A stretch of 64,000 bases of DNA from Cololabis saira (taxonomy: Eukaryota > Chordata > Actinopteri > Beloniformes > Belonidae). Both the position numbers and the translations under genes were made by a program. The notes below the pieces were generated by a model. That model searched no databases and was not told the DNA's origin. It worked only from the letters and a program-made list of their open reading frames with translations. Below, piece after piece: positions 11,641 through 23,421 of the stretch. The stretch covers positions 40,467,422 to 40,531,421 of the forward strand of contig NC_084606.1 in assembly GCF_033807715.1 (NCBI RefSeq), written 5' to 3'. Every line of letters starts with the position of its first letter. The first letter of the stretch is position 1.

Positions 11641-11889
11641 ACTGGCTTGTTCACCTGCATGCTGGCTCTCTAGTTTTTGGGTTTAGGTAGCGGTAGCGAT
11701 AGCTTAGCTCAGACTGCGATCAGATCTCAAGATTTAGGTCGATTGCTGTTCGTGTTTTGGATGGCTCCGTGCCGGTTTCGTGCTTTGTTTGTGGTTTTTT
11801 TGTTGCAGATTTCCAGTGCTTGACGTGTGTCTCCGTGTGTTCCTGCTTCCTGGATTGGCAGTGGATGTCGTGACCACCCCCCCCCACCC

Positions 11890-11934
<45 letters not shown>

Positions 11935-12092
11935 ACTGGGTTTGTATGTGTATATTTATGTATGTGTACGCATATGTGTGCGTATATATATGTATATATT
12001 ACATATAGTAATAATGCACATATATACACTTTTGGTTTCTACCGTCATGGTATCAATCAATAATATGTGTGCAGACAAGGTAAAAAAAAAAA

Positions 12093-12108
12093 AAACATCA
12101 AAAGAATC
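12093..12108. repeat. Target-site duplication of LINE B, right copy
   Basis: This exactly repeats 4294-4309 and follows the terminal poly(A) of LINE B. Confidence 0.92.
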
Positions 12109-14572
12109 ATCAATCACTGATGGGGTAAACATATGATTTTTTGCGATCGGTGCAGCTTGCGGCATGTCTTTAAGGGAGAAGGACCTTCTAAATTGATTCC
12201 AAATCTTAATTGAGTGTATAATAACTGGGTTAGAGGTGAAGTGAGAGAGAGGCTGCGCGAATGGCAATTTGGCACACAACAAGGCTGACAGAGAGGTAGT
12301 TCTAACTGAGGCTCCCTCCAGGACCGTCCAAGCAGGGGCCGTGATGTCACTGTTCACCCAGTACAACATGGCTCTAATGTTAGCAGCCCAGTAATAACAC
12401 ATAAAGTTTGGGAGAGCCATGCCCCCCATTGTACGAGCTCTCTGCAACACACTTCTCTTAATTCGAGGTGGTTTTTTATGCCAGACAAAAGTCGAAATAT
12501 AATTGTTCAGTTTGGAGAAGAAAGATTTTGTTAAAAAAAAAAAAAAGGAAGGCACTGGAAGACATATAAAAATTTGGGCAAGACAGTCATCTTCACGGTA
12601 TTAATTCTACCACCTAAGGAGAGAGGCAAGGGATCCCAACGCTCAATATCACTACTAAGGTTAGACAGAAGAGGCTGATAATTTGCAGTGTATAAATCTT
12701 TATGATTGTGGGTGATCCAAATTCCAAGATATTTGAATTTATTGAGGCTAATTCGGAATGGGAATGAATCCAAAGCTATCTGACTAGCACCAATTGGCAT
12801 TAATTCGCTCTTCTGAAAATTTACTTTGTAACCAGATATTTGGCCGAATTCTTTAAGTAGAACCATTAATTTGGGGAGGCTGGAAAGTGGTTGCGAAATG
12901 TACAGTAACATATCGTCCGCATAAAGCGAAACTTTGTGTTCCAGTCCAGCACGCTGAATACCCTTGATATCAGTATTCTGTCTCAGAGCAAGAGCAAGCG
13001 GTTCCATTGCAACTGCAAACAGGAGGGGCGACAGAGGGCAGCCTTGTCTTGTGCCTCGTTGGAGCTCAAAGTAGGAGGACAGGTTATTGTTAGTGCGTAC
13101 AGCAGCCATGGGGGATGTATACAACATTTTTATCCATGCTATAAACTTAGGCCCAAACCCAAATTTTCTCAGCGTAGTGAAAAGATAACCCGACCTGACC
13201 CGGTCAAAAGCTTTTTCAGCGTCAAGTGAAAGCACTATCTCTGGAGTTCCGGGTGGAGAGGGGCCATAAAGGACATTTAGAAGACGCCTAACATTAAAAA
13301 AAGAATAGCGGTCCTTAATAAAACCAGTTTGGTCAGGTGATATAATGGAGGGAAGAACCACTTCCAAGTGGCGCGCCAGCACCTTAGCAAGAATTTTAGC
13401 ATCTGTATTAATAAGGGAAATTGGACGGAATGAGCTGCATTCTAGAGGGTTTTTGTCCTTTTTCAGTAACAATGAGATAACAGCCTGACGCATCGTTGGA
13501 GGAAGGGACTCCGATGCTAATGATTCTCTGAAAACTGACAGTAATAAGGGCGAAAGCTGGGTGGAGAATTTCTTATAGAAGTCTGTCGGAAAACCATCTG
13601 GGCCCGGAGATTTGCCAGTTTGCATAGAGCTAATTGCAGACGCTATCTCCGCGGCCGAGAGGTCCCCCTCCAGGCCATCAGCCATCTCCTGATCTATAGA
13701 TGGAATACGTAAAGGGTTAAAAAAGTCATCAAGTTCAGAGGGGCTTGCAGAGGAATCTGGCGTATATAACAACTGATAAAAATTTTGAAAGCAAGAATTT
13801 ATTTTCAGACTGTCTGTGGTTTTAGCACCATACTGATCATTAATTTCAGGGATGGTCTGGTAGGCTGTTCTTTGGCGCAGCTGGTGAGCGAGTATCCGTC
13901 CTGCCTTTTCTCCATGTTCATAGCAGCCCTGTCGGGATTTAGAGATGAGGTATTCTGCCTGTTGTGTTGATAAGAGATCAAACTCAGCTTGGAGTAATAA
14001 GCGCCTCTTCATAATGTCAGGTGATGAAGATTGACTAAATAACCTATCCAGATCTTGGACATGGAAGAAATATTGCGTGAGCTACGGTGTAAGGTAGGGG
14101 AAAGTGTACAGTTCATGTCACCCCCGAGAATGAGATGATGCGTTGTCATGTTTGGCAGTCTGGAGAACAAATTAGAAAAAAACATGGGATTGTCCCAGTT
14201 TGGCGCGTAAATGTTTACTAAAATAACAGGAAACGCATAAAGCAGTCCCACTACAACAATATATCGCCCAGCAGAGTCAGCCTCTACACTCGTCATTGTG
14301 AAAGGAGTGTTTGAGTCAATTAGTATTGCAGCCCCCCTGGCCTTAGACTGAAAATTGGAATGGTATATCTGCCCTGCCCAGGCTCCCTTCAGTCGAAAAT
14401 GATCAGATGTGCGCAAGTGAGTCTCCTGGAGAAATGCAATATTTATCTTGAGCTGTTTTAGATGTGTAAATATCCTTTTACGCTTTACCGGATGATTTAG
14501 CGATTTAACATTCCAACTTACAAAGTTGACCACACAGCCATCGAGCCCGCTGGGAGTGGAAATGCTACTCAT
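12109..14572 (-). pseudogene. LINE A ORF2, endonuclease and reverse transcriptase part (broken)
   Basis: The reading starts at ATG 14572 (MSSISTPSGLDGCVVNFVSW) and gives the endonuclease with LQETHL and GGDMN, but it fails after about 180 residues near 14010-14060. The reverse transcriptase resumes in another frame from 14012, with the endonuclease C-terminus (the SDHAP-type segment) missing, so an internal deletion is inferred. The polymerase is otherwise good: SPGPDGFPTDFYKKF, SFRPISLINTDAKILAK, SLDAEKAFDRV, RGTRQGCPLSP and LYADDMLLYI. Near 12534-12546 an A-run (T-run in sense) shifts the frame again, between FQCLPFF and LTKSFFSKLN. It then continues to the LINE B insertion at SVIDDSFDV. 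Confidence 0.88.
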
Positions 14573-15222
14573 GTTGGTTGACTAGAGGTTGAAATTAGGA
14601 GCTGATATTTTAAAGACCACAACTTAAAAGCAAGTAAAAAAAAACAATAGATATCTGGCAATCCCACAAATGAAAAAGTCTGGTTAAACCCCCCCTCCCC
14701 ACCCATAACACCTAGAACGAGGTGAGCAAAATACCCTACCAAAACAAATCCACACATCAAAGTGTTTGTGTTGGGGAACTTTAGAGAGCTAAGCACTCAA
14801 AAGCTCCCACTGGACCTTCCTTAAACCAGGATAATACAAATAGCACGTATGAAATCAAACATATCAAAAACCCTGCTATATACCAAAATAAACCGAAATA
14901 ACCACACATTGTCTTATCAGAAACAAATTTGTAAAATGCTGGGTGTTTCATCAATACAATGAAAACACCAGTGGAACCCACCACTATTTTTCCTAAGATC
15001 ACTGACGCATACAGCCTGTGTCTCCAAATATTGAACAGTAACAGTAGCAGACACTGAAGATTAAAGAACATACCTCCACTTAGTTTAGGAAATAATATTA
15101 ATAGTCAATAATTTGGTGTCCGCTGAGGCAGGCTGCCGAGGAGCAAGAAGAAAAAAAAAAGGCAAAAAAAAAAATAAATCCAGAAGCGTTCAGTGTAATC
15201 CTGTTTCACAGCAACGTCAGAC

Positions 15223-16176
15223 TCATCGGGCAATTTTCTCCTTGACGTAAGACAAGGCTTCCGCTGCGTCAGTGAAATCCTTCTGCACTCCGCCGTGCGT
15301 AATCCGGAGACGCACCGGGAAAAGGATGCCAAACCGGACTCCTTGGCAGCCGTGCAGCAGTTTCCTCACCTCCGTAAACGCACCACGGGCCTTGGCGACG
15401 CTTGTAGTGTAGTCGGGAAATATATTGATCCTCTGCCCGTTGAATGTGAGCGGCTTTCGGTCGCGCGCCATGGCGCGCGCCCGGCTCAATACCTCGGCGC
15501 AGTCCCGGTCATAGTGGAGCTTGGCGATGGTGGCGCGCGTCCTCCCGTCCTGCCTTGTAGCCAGACTTCTGTGCGAGCGGTCCACAAGCACGTCTTTATC
15601 CAGCTGTAACGTCTCTTTAAGCAGCGATGAGACCGCAGCGGCGGAGCAAGACCCATCAGTCTCTGGAACTCCAATTATCCTTATATTACACCGCCGCTGC
15701 CTCCCCTCCATGTCTTCGCATTTGGCTTTAAGCGCAGTCACCTCGGCGCCCAGGGCAGTTACCGTAGACTTTAAAACAGCCACCTCGTCAGACCATGTAT
15801 TCAGCCCGTCTTCAACCTCCCGGATAGAAGTCTTCATCCGGTCAATGTCGGAATGCAGCGCCGCCGTGTTGCTCGCCAGCTCAGTCTTAACAGCCTGCAG
15901 CTCACTTTTAATAAAGTTGAAGTCATCGGCGAGCGCACTTTTTAATTCCCTCTTGAGTTCTGACTTAATCACGGTTTGTATCTCCGACTTTATCGCCTCA
16001 GAAATGTCAGCTCTTAGCGCCTGGAGAATATCTGCTTTCACGGCATCCATCTTCTCTTTCTCAAGCCGCGGGGGGGTTCTTGCCGTCGGGGTAGCTTTGG
16101 CGCTGGTTGCGGAGGCAGTGTCGGGCCCGGCGGTGGAAGATCCTTTGTATGCAAATTTCCGGAGATTCGACGCCAT
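15223..16176 (-). CDS. LINE A ORF1 protein (L1 ORF1p-like)
   Basis: A 317-residue open frame starts at ATG 16176 (MASNLRKFAYKGS). A long coiled coil spans about residues 40-150, with repeated heptads such as ILQALRADISEAIKSEIQ. An RRM-like strand NIRIIGVPE lies near 168, and a basic C-terminal domain (TRATIAKLHYDRDCAEVL) resembles the L1 ORF1 C-terminal domain. It should bind LINE RNA as a trimer. This frame is intact although its ORF2 partner is destroyed. The GC-rich coding bias is unlike LINE B, in line with a different L1 lineage. It lies about 0.65 kb upstream of ORF2. Confidence 0.85.
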   Translation of the reverse strand: MASNLRKFAYKGSSTAGPDTASATSAKATPTARTPPRLEKEKMDAVKADILQALRADISEAIKSEIQTVIKSELKRELKSALADDFNFIKSELQAVKTELASNTAALHSDIDRMKTSIREVEDGLNTWSDEVAVLKSTVTALGAEVTALKAKCEDMEGRQRRCNIRIIGVPETDGSCSAAAVSSLLKETLQLDKDVLVDRSHRSLATRQDGRTRATIAKLHYDRDCAEVLSRARAMARDRKPLTFNGQRINIFPDYTTSVAKARGAFTEVRKLLHGCQGVRFGILFPVRLRITHGGVQKDFTDAAEALSYVKEKIAR

Positions 16177-16334
16177 CAATCCATCAAAACTCGACCGTTC
16201 AGGTTACAGCAATGTTATAAGTCCGACTTATCAAAAGTTCTGTGCATGAAGCGCTTTTAAATATAAATAAAGCAGAGGTCCAGCTGGAGCTCAGGCTAAG
16301 CACGTCTTATTCCATTGCCGCTCTCGAGCGCCCC

Positions 16335-16352
16335 CTGTGAGCTTGTATGTTT
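16335..16352. repeat. Target-site duplication of LINE A, right copy
   Basis: This exactly repeats 3211-3228 and abuts the GGGGG 5' end of LINE A. Confidence 0.92.
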
Positions 16353-18889
16353 GTGTAAACAGTTCCTTTATTACTTCTTGCCTGTGCAGGATGTGTGTGA
16401 GTGAAGTCGGCTGGCTGGTAACAGGTTCGTAGCTGGATCTCAGATGAGATGGCGTCAGCTTCTCTGCAGGGATGGTAGGTCTGTTGCAGCCGGGTAGTTG
16501 TTCACTGCAGCCATCACAGGAAGTTTTCACTGTAGCGGCCCGCTTGGATTGATCACACAGATGCAGAGAGCTTCGACTGGTGCAACTTTATTTTCTCTCC
16601 TCCTTTCGCCTGGCACCGTGAAAACTATATGTACATGGACAAAATAATATAAATCTCACAATACATATTATTTCCACGAATAATGAAGAGGCATTTTAAC
16701 TTTACATAAAGAATATTCAGTAAACTCGAGGGCTGAAAAAGCTAGAGAAAGTTTCCTGAAAGGCCTGATTTAGTTACCGCATGGGTTCGGCAGAATAGTT
16801 ACAGAAAAGTATCTACTTGGCACGTTAGACCCCTAGTGGAAAAGAACCAAACCGAGGCGAGTCGGGCTGAGTAGGTACTAGTGGAAAAGTGCCAATATAG
16901 ACCAAGTCAGCAATAAATTGGTGGATTTCACTCTCTGCTTGAAAGGGGGATCAATTTCCGGTGCAATATTGGATGGTAGGGTCAGAATTAGTCATAAACA
17001 TGAAAGCAATGATCTGTGGTTCTTTGTATCCCTGGTTCAGGCTGCTAGGGAGATATTGGGAGATGAGGGGGGGAACTTTCTCTGCACACTTTAGCAATCT
17101 TTGAACTTACTCACATAACATAAATGGAATGCCACAAAAAGTCAACCTCTGGGCAATGTTGTATTCTCAGAAATGCTCTCGTACATGTCAATATAAATCA
17201 TCAGCAGTTACATATATTCACCAGTGGCTCGTATCGCTAGGTTATGGGATACCGTGGGGGCTCTGAGGACTGTTTGACACAAGCGGAGCCGGATTTCTTC
17301 CAGTAAAGCTCCGGACCGTCTCAGATTTCTCACTCAGCGTCTACTACATTACGCTGCTGGCAGGGGGTGACTCAAGGATTTTGTTGCCTTGTGACATCAC
17401 AAACCCCTTGGGAGCCTTGTGGAGAGCTAGGGATCCTCGGCAGCCAAGCATCAGTTACTCATTCCAGTTAGCCTCTGGCTGACAAATGCAACAATTCAAG
17501 TTTGCAATAAGGATATTTTTCACCTAAATGCTTATTTATTTTGTTAGTTTGTGATGATTATGGCAATGATGCTTTGAGGTTTTCATAGCATTTACTGTAT
17601 ATTCTAATGGACTCCATGAGTAAACTATGGACACTAACGCCTGATAGCGGGGATGCACACCCAGAAAATGCAAACTGCATAGCTAATTTAGATTCGTAAG
17701 CACAACTGCACAGATAGAATGCTGGGGGAAGAAGCAGGAACAAACAGGGTCACGGATATAAAAGGCTCTACAAACACTGAATGGGACATTTTTCAGCTTT
17801 TAAACAGTTTACACTATTTTTTAGCCTTGTTAGCATTTAGCAAGACTGCTTTTTGCTCAAGTATACTGTAATTCAATAAGACATGGACACATCCTTGATA
17901 AAATGAATGGAGCAAGAAAAAGTCCTCCAAACCTCCTAACCCGAGCCCCCGAGTGAAGTAAATCTGGAATGATGTTTAGGGAGGTGATGACTGACTGTAA
18001 ACAGGTGTGAAGCAGACTGACTGAACTGCAATGCAGAGGGGAATGAAAACATTATGATACACTTACAGATCAAACCACAAACCAAACGCACAGTGATTCC
18101 TAGCCTTCTTCTAATAAGTTTTTTCCTGTGCTCCAGATCAGTCGGAGCCAACCAGCAACCGTTACACTCCTCGACTCTCAGGACATGGTGTAGGCTCTTC
18201 CTGGATGCCTTCCCTGACTTCAGATGTTGCTCCAGCAAAATATTGATCCAAAAATCTCAGAGACCAGACCACCATCCATCTTCAGGTTTTGCTTTCGGGT
18301 TCCACCATAGTTTCTTGCTAAAAAATTTGCAGACTATGGACTGTGCACAACCAGCCCTTTCTTCCTCTTCAGTACTGATCCTATTATTCATATTCACAAG
18401 GAAAAACAACAATCAAATCCTTACAACCCTTCCTCCAATATGAGAATATAATTTGTTTGCACTGAAATGGAGCTGATTTGGGTGTGATTGAAAAACAATC
18501 CTGAAACTTTATGTGTTCATGCTGTGGAACCTCTGGTATCCTTCAAAAGACCTCAATGGTCCGCAGACTCCAGGCTGGCCCCTGCTGGCCCGGGCTGCCA
18601 CCCCCAGGGGGCTTCAAACATGCACGGTGCTGTTCTCAACAACGGCTGGCATGCTGCTGCTGGGTTGCTCTCACCCAAGTGTTTATCTGCCTTCATGTAC
18701 AGAGTCGCCACACAGCTCTTCACACGTTCCCAACAGTTTTCACATTTTATCAGTGTATTTTTAAAAATGGTCTCTGCAGAAATATTCTATGTGGTGAGAC
18801 TGTGTTTGTGCAGTTATTTACGAGACTGTCACACAACTAAATGTCTTTGTTGATTCCTCTTTCTAAAGACTTTTGACCCTTAGTCCACT
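16353..18889. other. No gene recognised; possible remnant of the gag-bearing element at left
   Basis: The first few hundred bases continue the sequence interrupted by LINE A and could belong to the gag-bearing retroelement. The remainder is mixed-composition DNA with only short frames, no protein motif and no repeat unit that I recognise. It may be true unique host DNA. Confidence 0.4.
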
Positions 18890-18996
18890 TTTTTTGCAGA
18901 CAGGAAGGGGGTAAAGAGAGAGAATGGGGAGAACTGGGGAATGAGGACATGCAGCAAAGGTGCGCAGGCCGGGATTCAAACCTGCGTCCACTTTTG
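18890..18996 (-). mobile_element. tRNA-derived SINE-like fragment, cut by LINE C
   Basis: The segment around acatgcagcaaaggtgcgcaggccgggattcaaacctgcg resembles an abundant fish repeat. Its reverse complement contains a B-box-like ggtttgaatccc. The sequence stops at the LINE C target site, so only the B-box side is visible here. The evidence is motif-level only. Confidence 0.4.
18977..18996. repeat. Target-site duplication of LINE C, left copy
   Basis: The 20 bases caaacctgcgtccacttttg recur exactly at 26564-26583. Confidence 0.92.
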
Positions 18997-19271
18997 TATA
19001 AATATATTTACGTCAGGATTTTTTTTTTCTCCAAAAAACATTTTGCTCTGAAGATACAACCAGAGGAAGAATGCATTGTGCCAAACATGAAGATTGCATA
19101 AACAATGTGACAGCAGTTCACCAGGGACCTAAATCTACAGTATATGAGAGGCACAGTAGAGATGACAGTAAGAGGTCGAATTAGATGGAGTTTAGAAAAA
19201 AAAAGAGGATTGAGGAAAAAAAAAAAGAAAACGAGTGGCATTTTTCCCAAAAAACAGCAGCTTTTCAGTTT
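18997..19271 (-). other. Candidate 3'-transduced flank of LINE C
   Basis: This lies between the canonical LINE C poly(A) (T-run at 19272-19283, preceded in sense by AATAAAAAAG) and the target-site duplication. It contains no LINE sequence that I recognise. A second T-run at 19021-19030 lies near its distal end. This is the layout of read-through 3' transduction, but about 24 bases separate the second A-tract from the duplication, so the case is incomplete. Confidence 0.45.
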
Positions 19272-19617
19272 TCTTTTTTTTTTTTCAACATTATCCTTTT
19301 TTATTTTTTCAAAGAGAACAAAACAGACACAAAACACCAAACAAAACAGTTGCCAGTTCACAAAGAAAGAAAAGACAAAAAAGGAGATAACAAGAATGAC
19401 CATATAAATATATATACACATACATATATACACATTTAGCTGTATAAAAGATATAAAAGGCTGTCAGTCCAGACCATACCCAAAAAGACCAGGGATTGGC
19501 CAAGAGGCCGGGAGAGCTGTGCGTCCGTATAAGCAGGAGAGGCGGGGGAAAAATAAAGTTCAAGTTGGTCCGAGCACGATAATCACATACCAGGCACAGT
19601 GTTCATAGCAAGTGAAA

Positions 19618-22600
19618 TCAAGTCCGAGGCAAAGGTTTATCCTTCCTGAAGTGTTCAATGAAGGGTCCCCAGACCTTGAGAAATGTAGGCTGGGAATCAG
19701 ACAGAGTGTAACGAATTTCTTCGAGATAGATACATGTGACCATGTCATTTAACCACCTATTGAAACATGGAGGAGAGGATGACTTCCACTCCCGCAAGAT
19801 GACTCGTTTTGCCACAACCAAACCAAACAGGAGGGCTGTTTGCAGTGCTTTGGGAAGTGTTAGAATAAATTCAGAACAGCCAAGTATCACAGAAAGACCG
19901 TCAGGGAGCACTTGCCTATTATATACGTCACTAAAGTACTTAAAAATATTATCCCAAAAAGTCCTGAGCTTAGGACATGCCCAGAAAAGGTGGCCAAGCG
20001 TCCCGCTAGCAGACTTACATCTATCACAGGTGGGAGATACTGTGGGGAATATTCTATGCAATTTGGTTTTAGAGAAGTGAAGGCGATGAATGACTTTAAA
20101 CTGGATGAGCTGAAGTCTGGCGTTGATAGAGCATTTCTGCACCCTGTCCAGTGCATCTGACCAAAGCTCATCTGAGATGTCTTCACCAATATCCCCAATC
20201 CAAGCTTCCTTAAAGTGGGAGGAGGGGGCTTCAGAGCGAAAAAGATCTAGGAACTGGGAGATCAAATGTTTAGCGGTGGGAAGTCTTGTCATAAGTGCAT
20301 AAAAATTGTGTTGATAGGGCATGGATTGAAGTTGATGGAATGCCTGTCTGACAAAATCTCTGATCTGAAAGTATCGGAATAGATGGCTAGAGGGAAGATC
20401 AAATTTGGCTTGTAGTTGTGCAAATGATGCAAAATGGTTATCAACCTAAAGATCCTTCACAGAGGACAAGCCCCTGTCCGACCAGCATGTAAACACTTTA
20501 TCCAGCAAACCTGGTTTAAAATGAGGGTTCTGACATATTGGGGCATAAATGGAGAGATCCTTGAGGCCCAGCACACCCCTGATTTGTTTCAGTATTCTGT
20601 ATGAATTGCGCAAGATAAAATCATTTTTGAAAAGTTTAACGGACAAATTTAACTCTGAAAATAAAATGGCTGCCAGGGAGGCCCCCGTAAGCGATAGAGC
20701 AGCACGGGATTCGATTTCAGGCCAGGAGGGGCAAAGGGAGCCCACCTGCCGAGACACGGCCGGAGTGTAGTTCCAGTAAACCCAGGCTCTAGCATTACAG
20801 GCCCAGTAGTAGTGCCGGAAAACAGGTAGACCGAGGCCACCAACAGTCTTGGGTTTCTGCAAGTGCAATTTGGAGATGCGAGGGGGTTTGTCGGCCCAGA
20901 TAAAGGGAAAAATAATGGAGTCTAACTGTTTAAAAAAAGCGGCTGTAAGAAATATAGGGACATTTTGGAATATGTGGAGAAATTTGGGGAGTACTACCAT
21001 CTTGATTACATTAACACGTCCAATTAGGGAAATGGGGAGGAGTTTCCATCTGTCTAACATTATCTTAAGCTTGTCAATCATACCGGAATAATTCAGTTTG
21101 AATAGAAGCTTGGGGTTCCTGGGAATATTAATCCCTAAATATTTAAAGTGGTCAGTAGTAATCTTAAAAGGTAAATGGTCAAGGAAACCGGAATCAAGGT
21201 CATCGGCCAGGGGCATAAAAACACTTTTGTCCCAGTTAATGGTGAACCCGGAGAGCTGGCCGAAGCTTTCAATGAGGTCCAGCAGAGGGGGAAGAGCAGT
21301 ACTTACATCCGATAGAGTCAGGACCAAATCGTCCGCGTATAAGCCAACCGTGCTTTCAGTAGTGCCACAGCTGATTCCAGAGATTAAAGGGCTGGCTCTG
21401 ATGGAAATAGCCAAGGGCTCGAGGGCCAGAGCAAAGAGCATAGGGGAGAGGCAGCATCCCTGTCTGGTGCCGCGATGCAGCAGAAAGGGGACAGCGCAAT
21501 CAGGATTAGTCAGTACTGAGGATTTAGGGCAAGCATAGAGCATTTTTAAGAGTGACATAAATTTATTGCCAAAGCCAAATTTAGTTAAAGTAGCAAACAT
21601 GTATTTCCACTCGATCTGGTCAAACGCCTGTTGCGCATCCAGGGAAATGGCAGCAGAGTTAGGTGTCTTGTTTGAGTACACAATGTTTAGCAGACGCCGG
21701 GTGTTAGAGAAGGCAAATCTGTCCGGGATAAACCCCGTCTGATCGGGATGGATCAATGAGCCAATGTATTTATTAAGTCGATTTGCAAGAACTTTTGCTA
21801 TTATCTTTTGATCACTATTTAGTAAGCTTAAGGGACGATAAGATGAAACGTTAGTGTCATCTCTATCCTTTTTCAGAAGGAGACATATATGAGCGTCGTA
21901 AAGAGTAGCCGGATGAGTGCCAATTTTAATAGAATGAATTAACATACGGAGTAGAAGAGGAGCGACAGTATCTACATGGGCTTTATAGAATTCCATCGCA
22001 AAACCGTCAGGGCCGCAGGCCTTACAGTTGGGAAATGAGCGAATGGAGATTTTAATTTCCTCTAGCGTGATGTCAGAGTCCAGATTACGCATAGCTACTT
22101 CGCTAAGAGATGGGATGTTTAAAGGATGGAGGAACCCCTCAATATCTGCGTCAGTAGCTGTAGATTTAGCGGTGTATAGCAGACTGTAGAAATTAAGAAA
22201 TCTATCGTTTATCTGTTTGGGATCGGTTATAAGCTGCCCCGTGGCGGAGGAAATTTTATGTATTGCTCTGTCAGATTGAACACCCTTCAGCTGCCTGGCA
22301 AGTAATCTATCGGGTTTGTCGCCCAGCTCAAAATGTTTATGTTTGAGCTTGCGAATGTAGTTTCCCACCTGCTCCCCAAGAATGCGATTGTACTCATGTT
22401 TTATTGACAATATCTCCTTAAGAGTGTCCTCAGAATTATCTACACGATAAGCGTCCTCTAATACGGACAGCTCAGCCTCAATGTTAGATAGCCGGCTCGT
22501 CCTGGCTCTCTTAGCCGATGCCTGAAACGAAATGATGTGGCCCCTCATTACGGCTTTAAAAGACTCCCAGAGTATAGAGTCTGAGACGGCACCGTTATCA

Positions 22601-23421
22601 TTAATAAGTAGGAAGTCTGTTATCTTTGATGATATATACTGACCAAAGGACTTATCTGAATTTAGTGAAGGGTTGAATTTCCAGTTATAGCGTGGCGGAC
22701 GTAAGTTAACATTAATATTTATTGTAAGGGGGGCGTGATCAGATATTAGGATACTGTGGTACGTCGAGCTAGATGTGTTAGAAATTAATCTGGAGTCTAT
22801 TAGAAAATAGTCAATCCTGGTAAAGCTACCGTGCACAGGGGAAAAGAAGGAGTACTGTCTATCACGAGGGTGCTGGAGCCTCCAGATGTCAGCCAGGTTT
22901 AAGGAGTTCACAAGGTTATTCAGGGTTGGAACCGACTTTAGTGATGGGGGCGTTTTGAGTGAGGACCTGTCCAGCTGAGGATCAAGATAAGTGTTAAAAT
23001 CCCCACCGACAATAATGTTGTGACTATTATACTTAGCTATCAGGTTAAAAACTTTACAGAAAAAGTCAGGGCAGTCAAAATTAGGGGCATAAATGTTAAG
23101 GAGAGCAAGTGGAATTGAATTAATAGATCCAGTGACAAGTAAGAATCTCCCACCTGGGTCTGTGATCAAGGAGTCAAACACAAATGGAACAGTTTTGCGG
23201 ATGAGGATGGCCACCCCCCTGGCTTTCGAAGAAAAAGTGGACTGGTATACCTGGGAAACCCACACAGATCTTAAACACCTCTGTTCAGTTGGCTGGATAT
23301 GGGTCTCCTGCAAAAAAATAATATCAGATGACAGAGTTTTTAAATGAGAAAATACCTTCCCCCTTTTAATGGCCTTCCCAAGACCTCTACAGTTCCAAGA
23401 GGTGAAAGTAATATGACTCAT
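19618..23421 (-). pseudogene. LINE C ORF2 (one internal stop)
   Basis: The frame from ATG 23421 (MSHITFTSWNCRGLGK) to the stop at 19618 spans 1268 codons and is interrupted only by a TAG at 20446-20448. Endonuclease motifs are TSWNCRG, LQETHI, GGDFNTYLD, TRIDYFLID and SDHAPL. Reverse transcriptase motifs are CGPDGFAMEFYKAH, SYRPLSLLNSDQKIIAK, SLDAQQAFDQIEW, RGTRQGCCLSP and LYADDLVLTL. The C-terminal cluster is CDRC to LFWAC. Reading resumes in the same frame right after the TAG (VDNHFASFAQLQ), so the stop is a point mutation or a polymorphism. The polymerase core is complete upstream of it; the lost part is the C-terminal quarter with the cysteine cluster. Confidence 0.9.

Larger units (their letters stand above)
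9538..12081 (+). other. LINE B 3' UTR: G-rich block, microsatellites, internal poly(A)
   Basis: Composition flips abruptly at the ORF2 stop. Bases 9538-11440 are very G-rich on the coding strand with many runs of four or more G, separated near 10740-10900 by an AT-rich (ATT)n tract. CA repeats follow, then an internal oligo(C)-poly(A) at 11880-11933, an AT-rich stretch and the terminal poly(A). Long frames in this block on either strand are compositional artefacts (runs of G, P, A and R). Confidence 0.8.
4310..12092 (+). mobile_element. L1/Tx1-like LINE B, full length, both ORFs open
   Basis: This is a complete-looking element of 7783 bases. It has a 5' UTR (4310-4540), ORF1 (4541-5323), an inter-ORF spacer, ORF2 (5782-9537), a very G-rich 3' UTR of about 2.5 kb and a terminal poly(A) at 12082-12092. 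A 16-bp duplication flanks it and lies within the ORF2 of LINE A. The intact frames and exact duplication indicate a recent insertion that postdates A. B and A are separate lineages: their ORF1 proteins differ strongly, and B does not begin with GGGGGCGCTCG. Confidence 0.93.
3229..16334 (-). mobile_element. L1/Tx1-like LINE A, interrupted by LINE B
   Basis: The element is bounded by an 18-bp duplication. Its 5' end is at 16334 (GGGGGCGCTCG on the minus strand) and its poly(A) tail is at 3229-3237, with an AATAAA-like signal about 15 bases before the tail. In minus-strand order it has a 5' UTR, intact ORF1 (16176-15223), a damaged ORF2 split across 14572-12109 and 4309-3419, and a short 3' UTR. 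Without LINE B it is about 5.3 kb. ORF2 damage consists of an endonuclease deletion, a homopolymer frameshift and the LINE B insertion, so this copy cannot move itself. Confidence 0.9.

Noticed and set aside
18054..18853. Several overlapping frames of about 100 residues, possible host exon
   Set aside because: Overlapping in multiple frames, no domain or splice context, and low-complexity ends.
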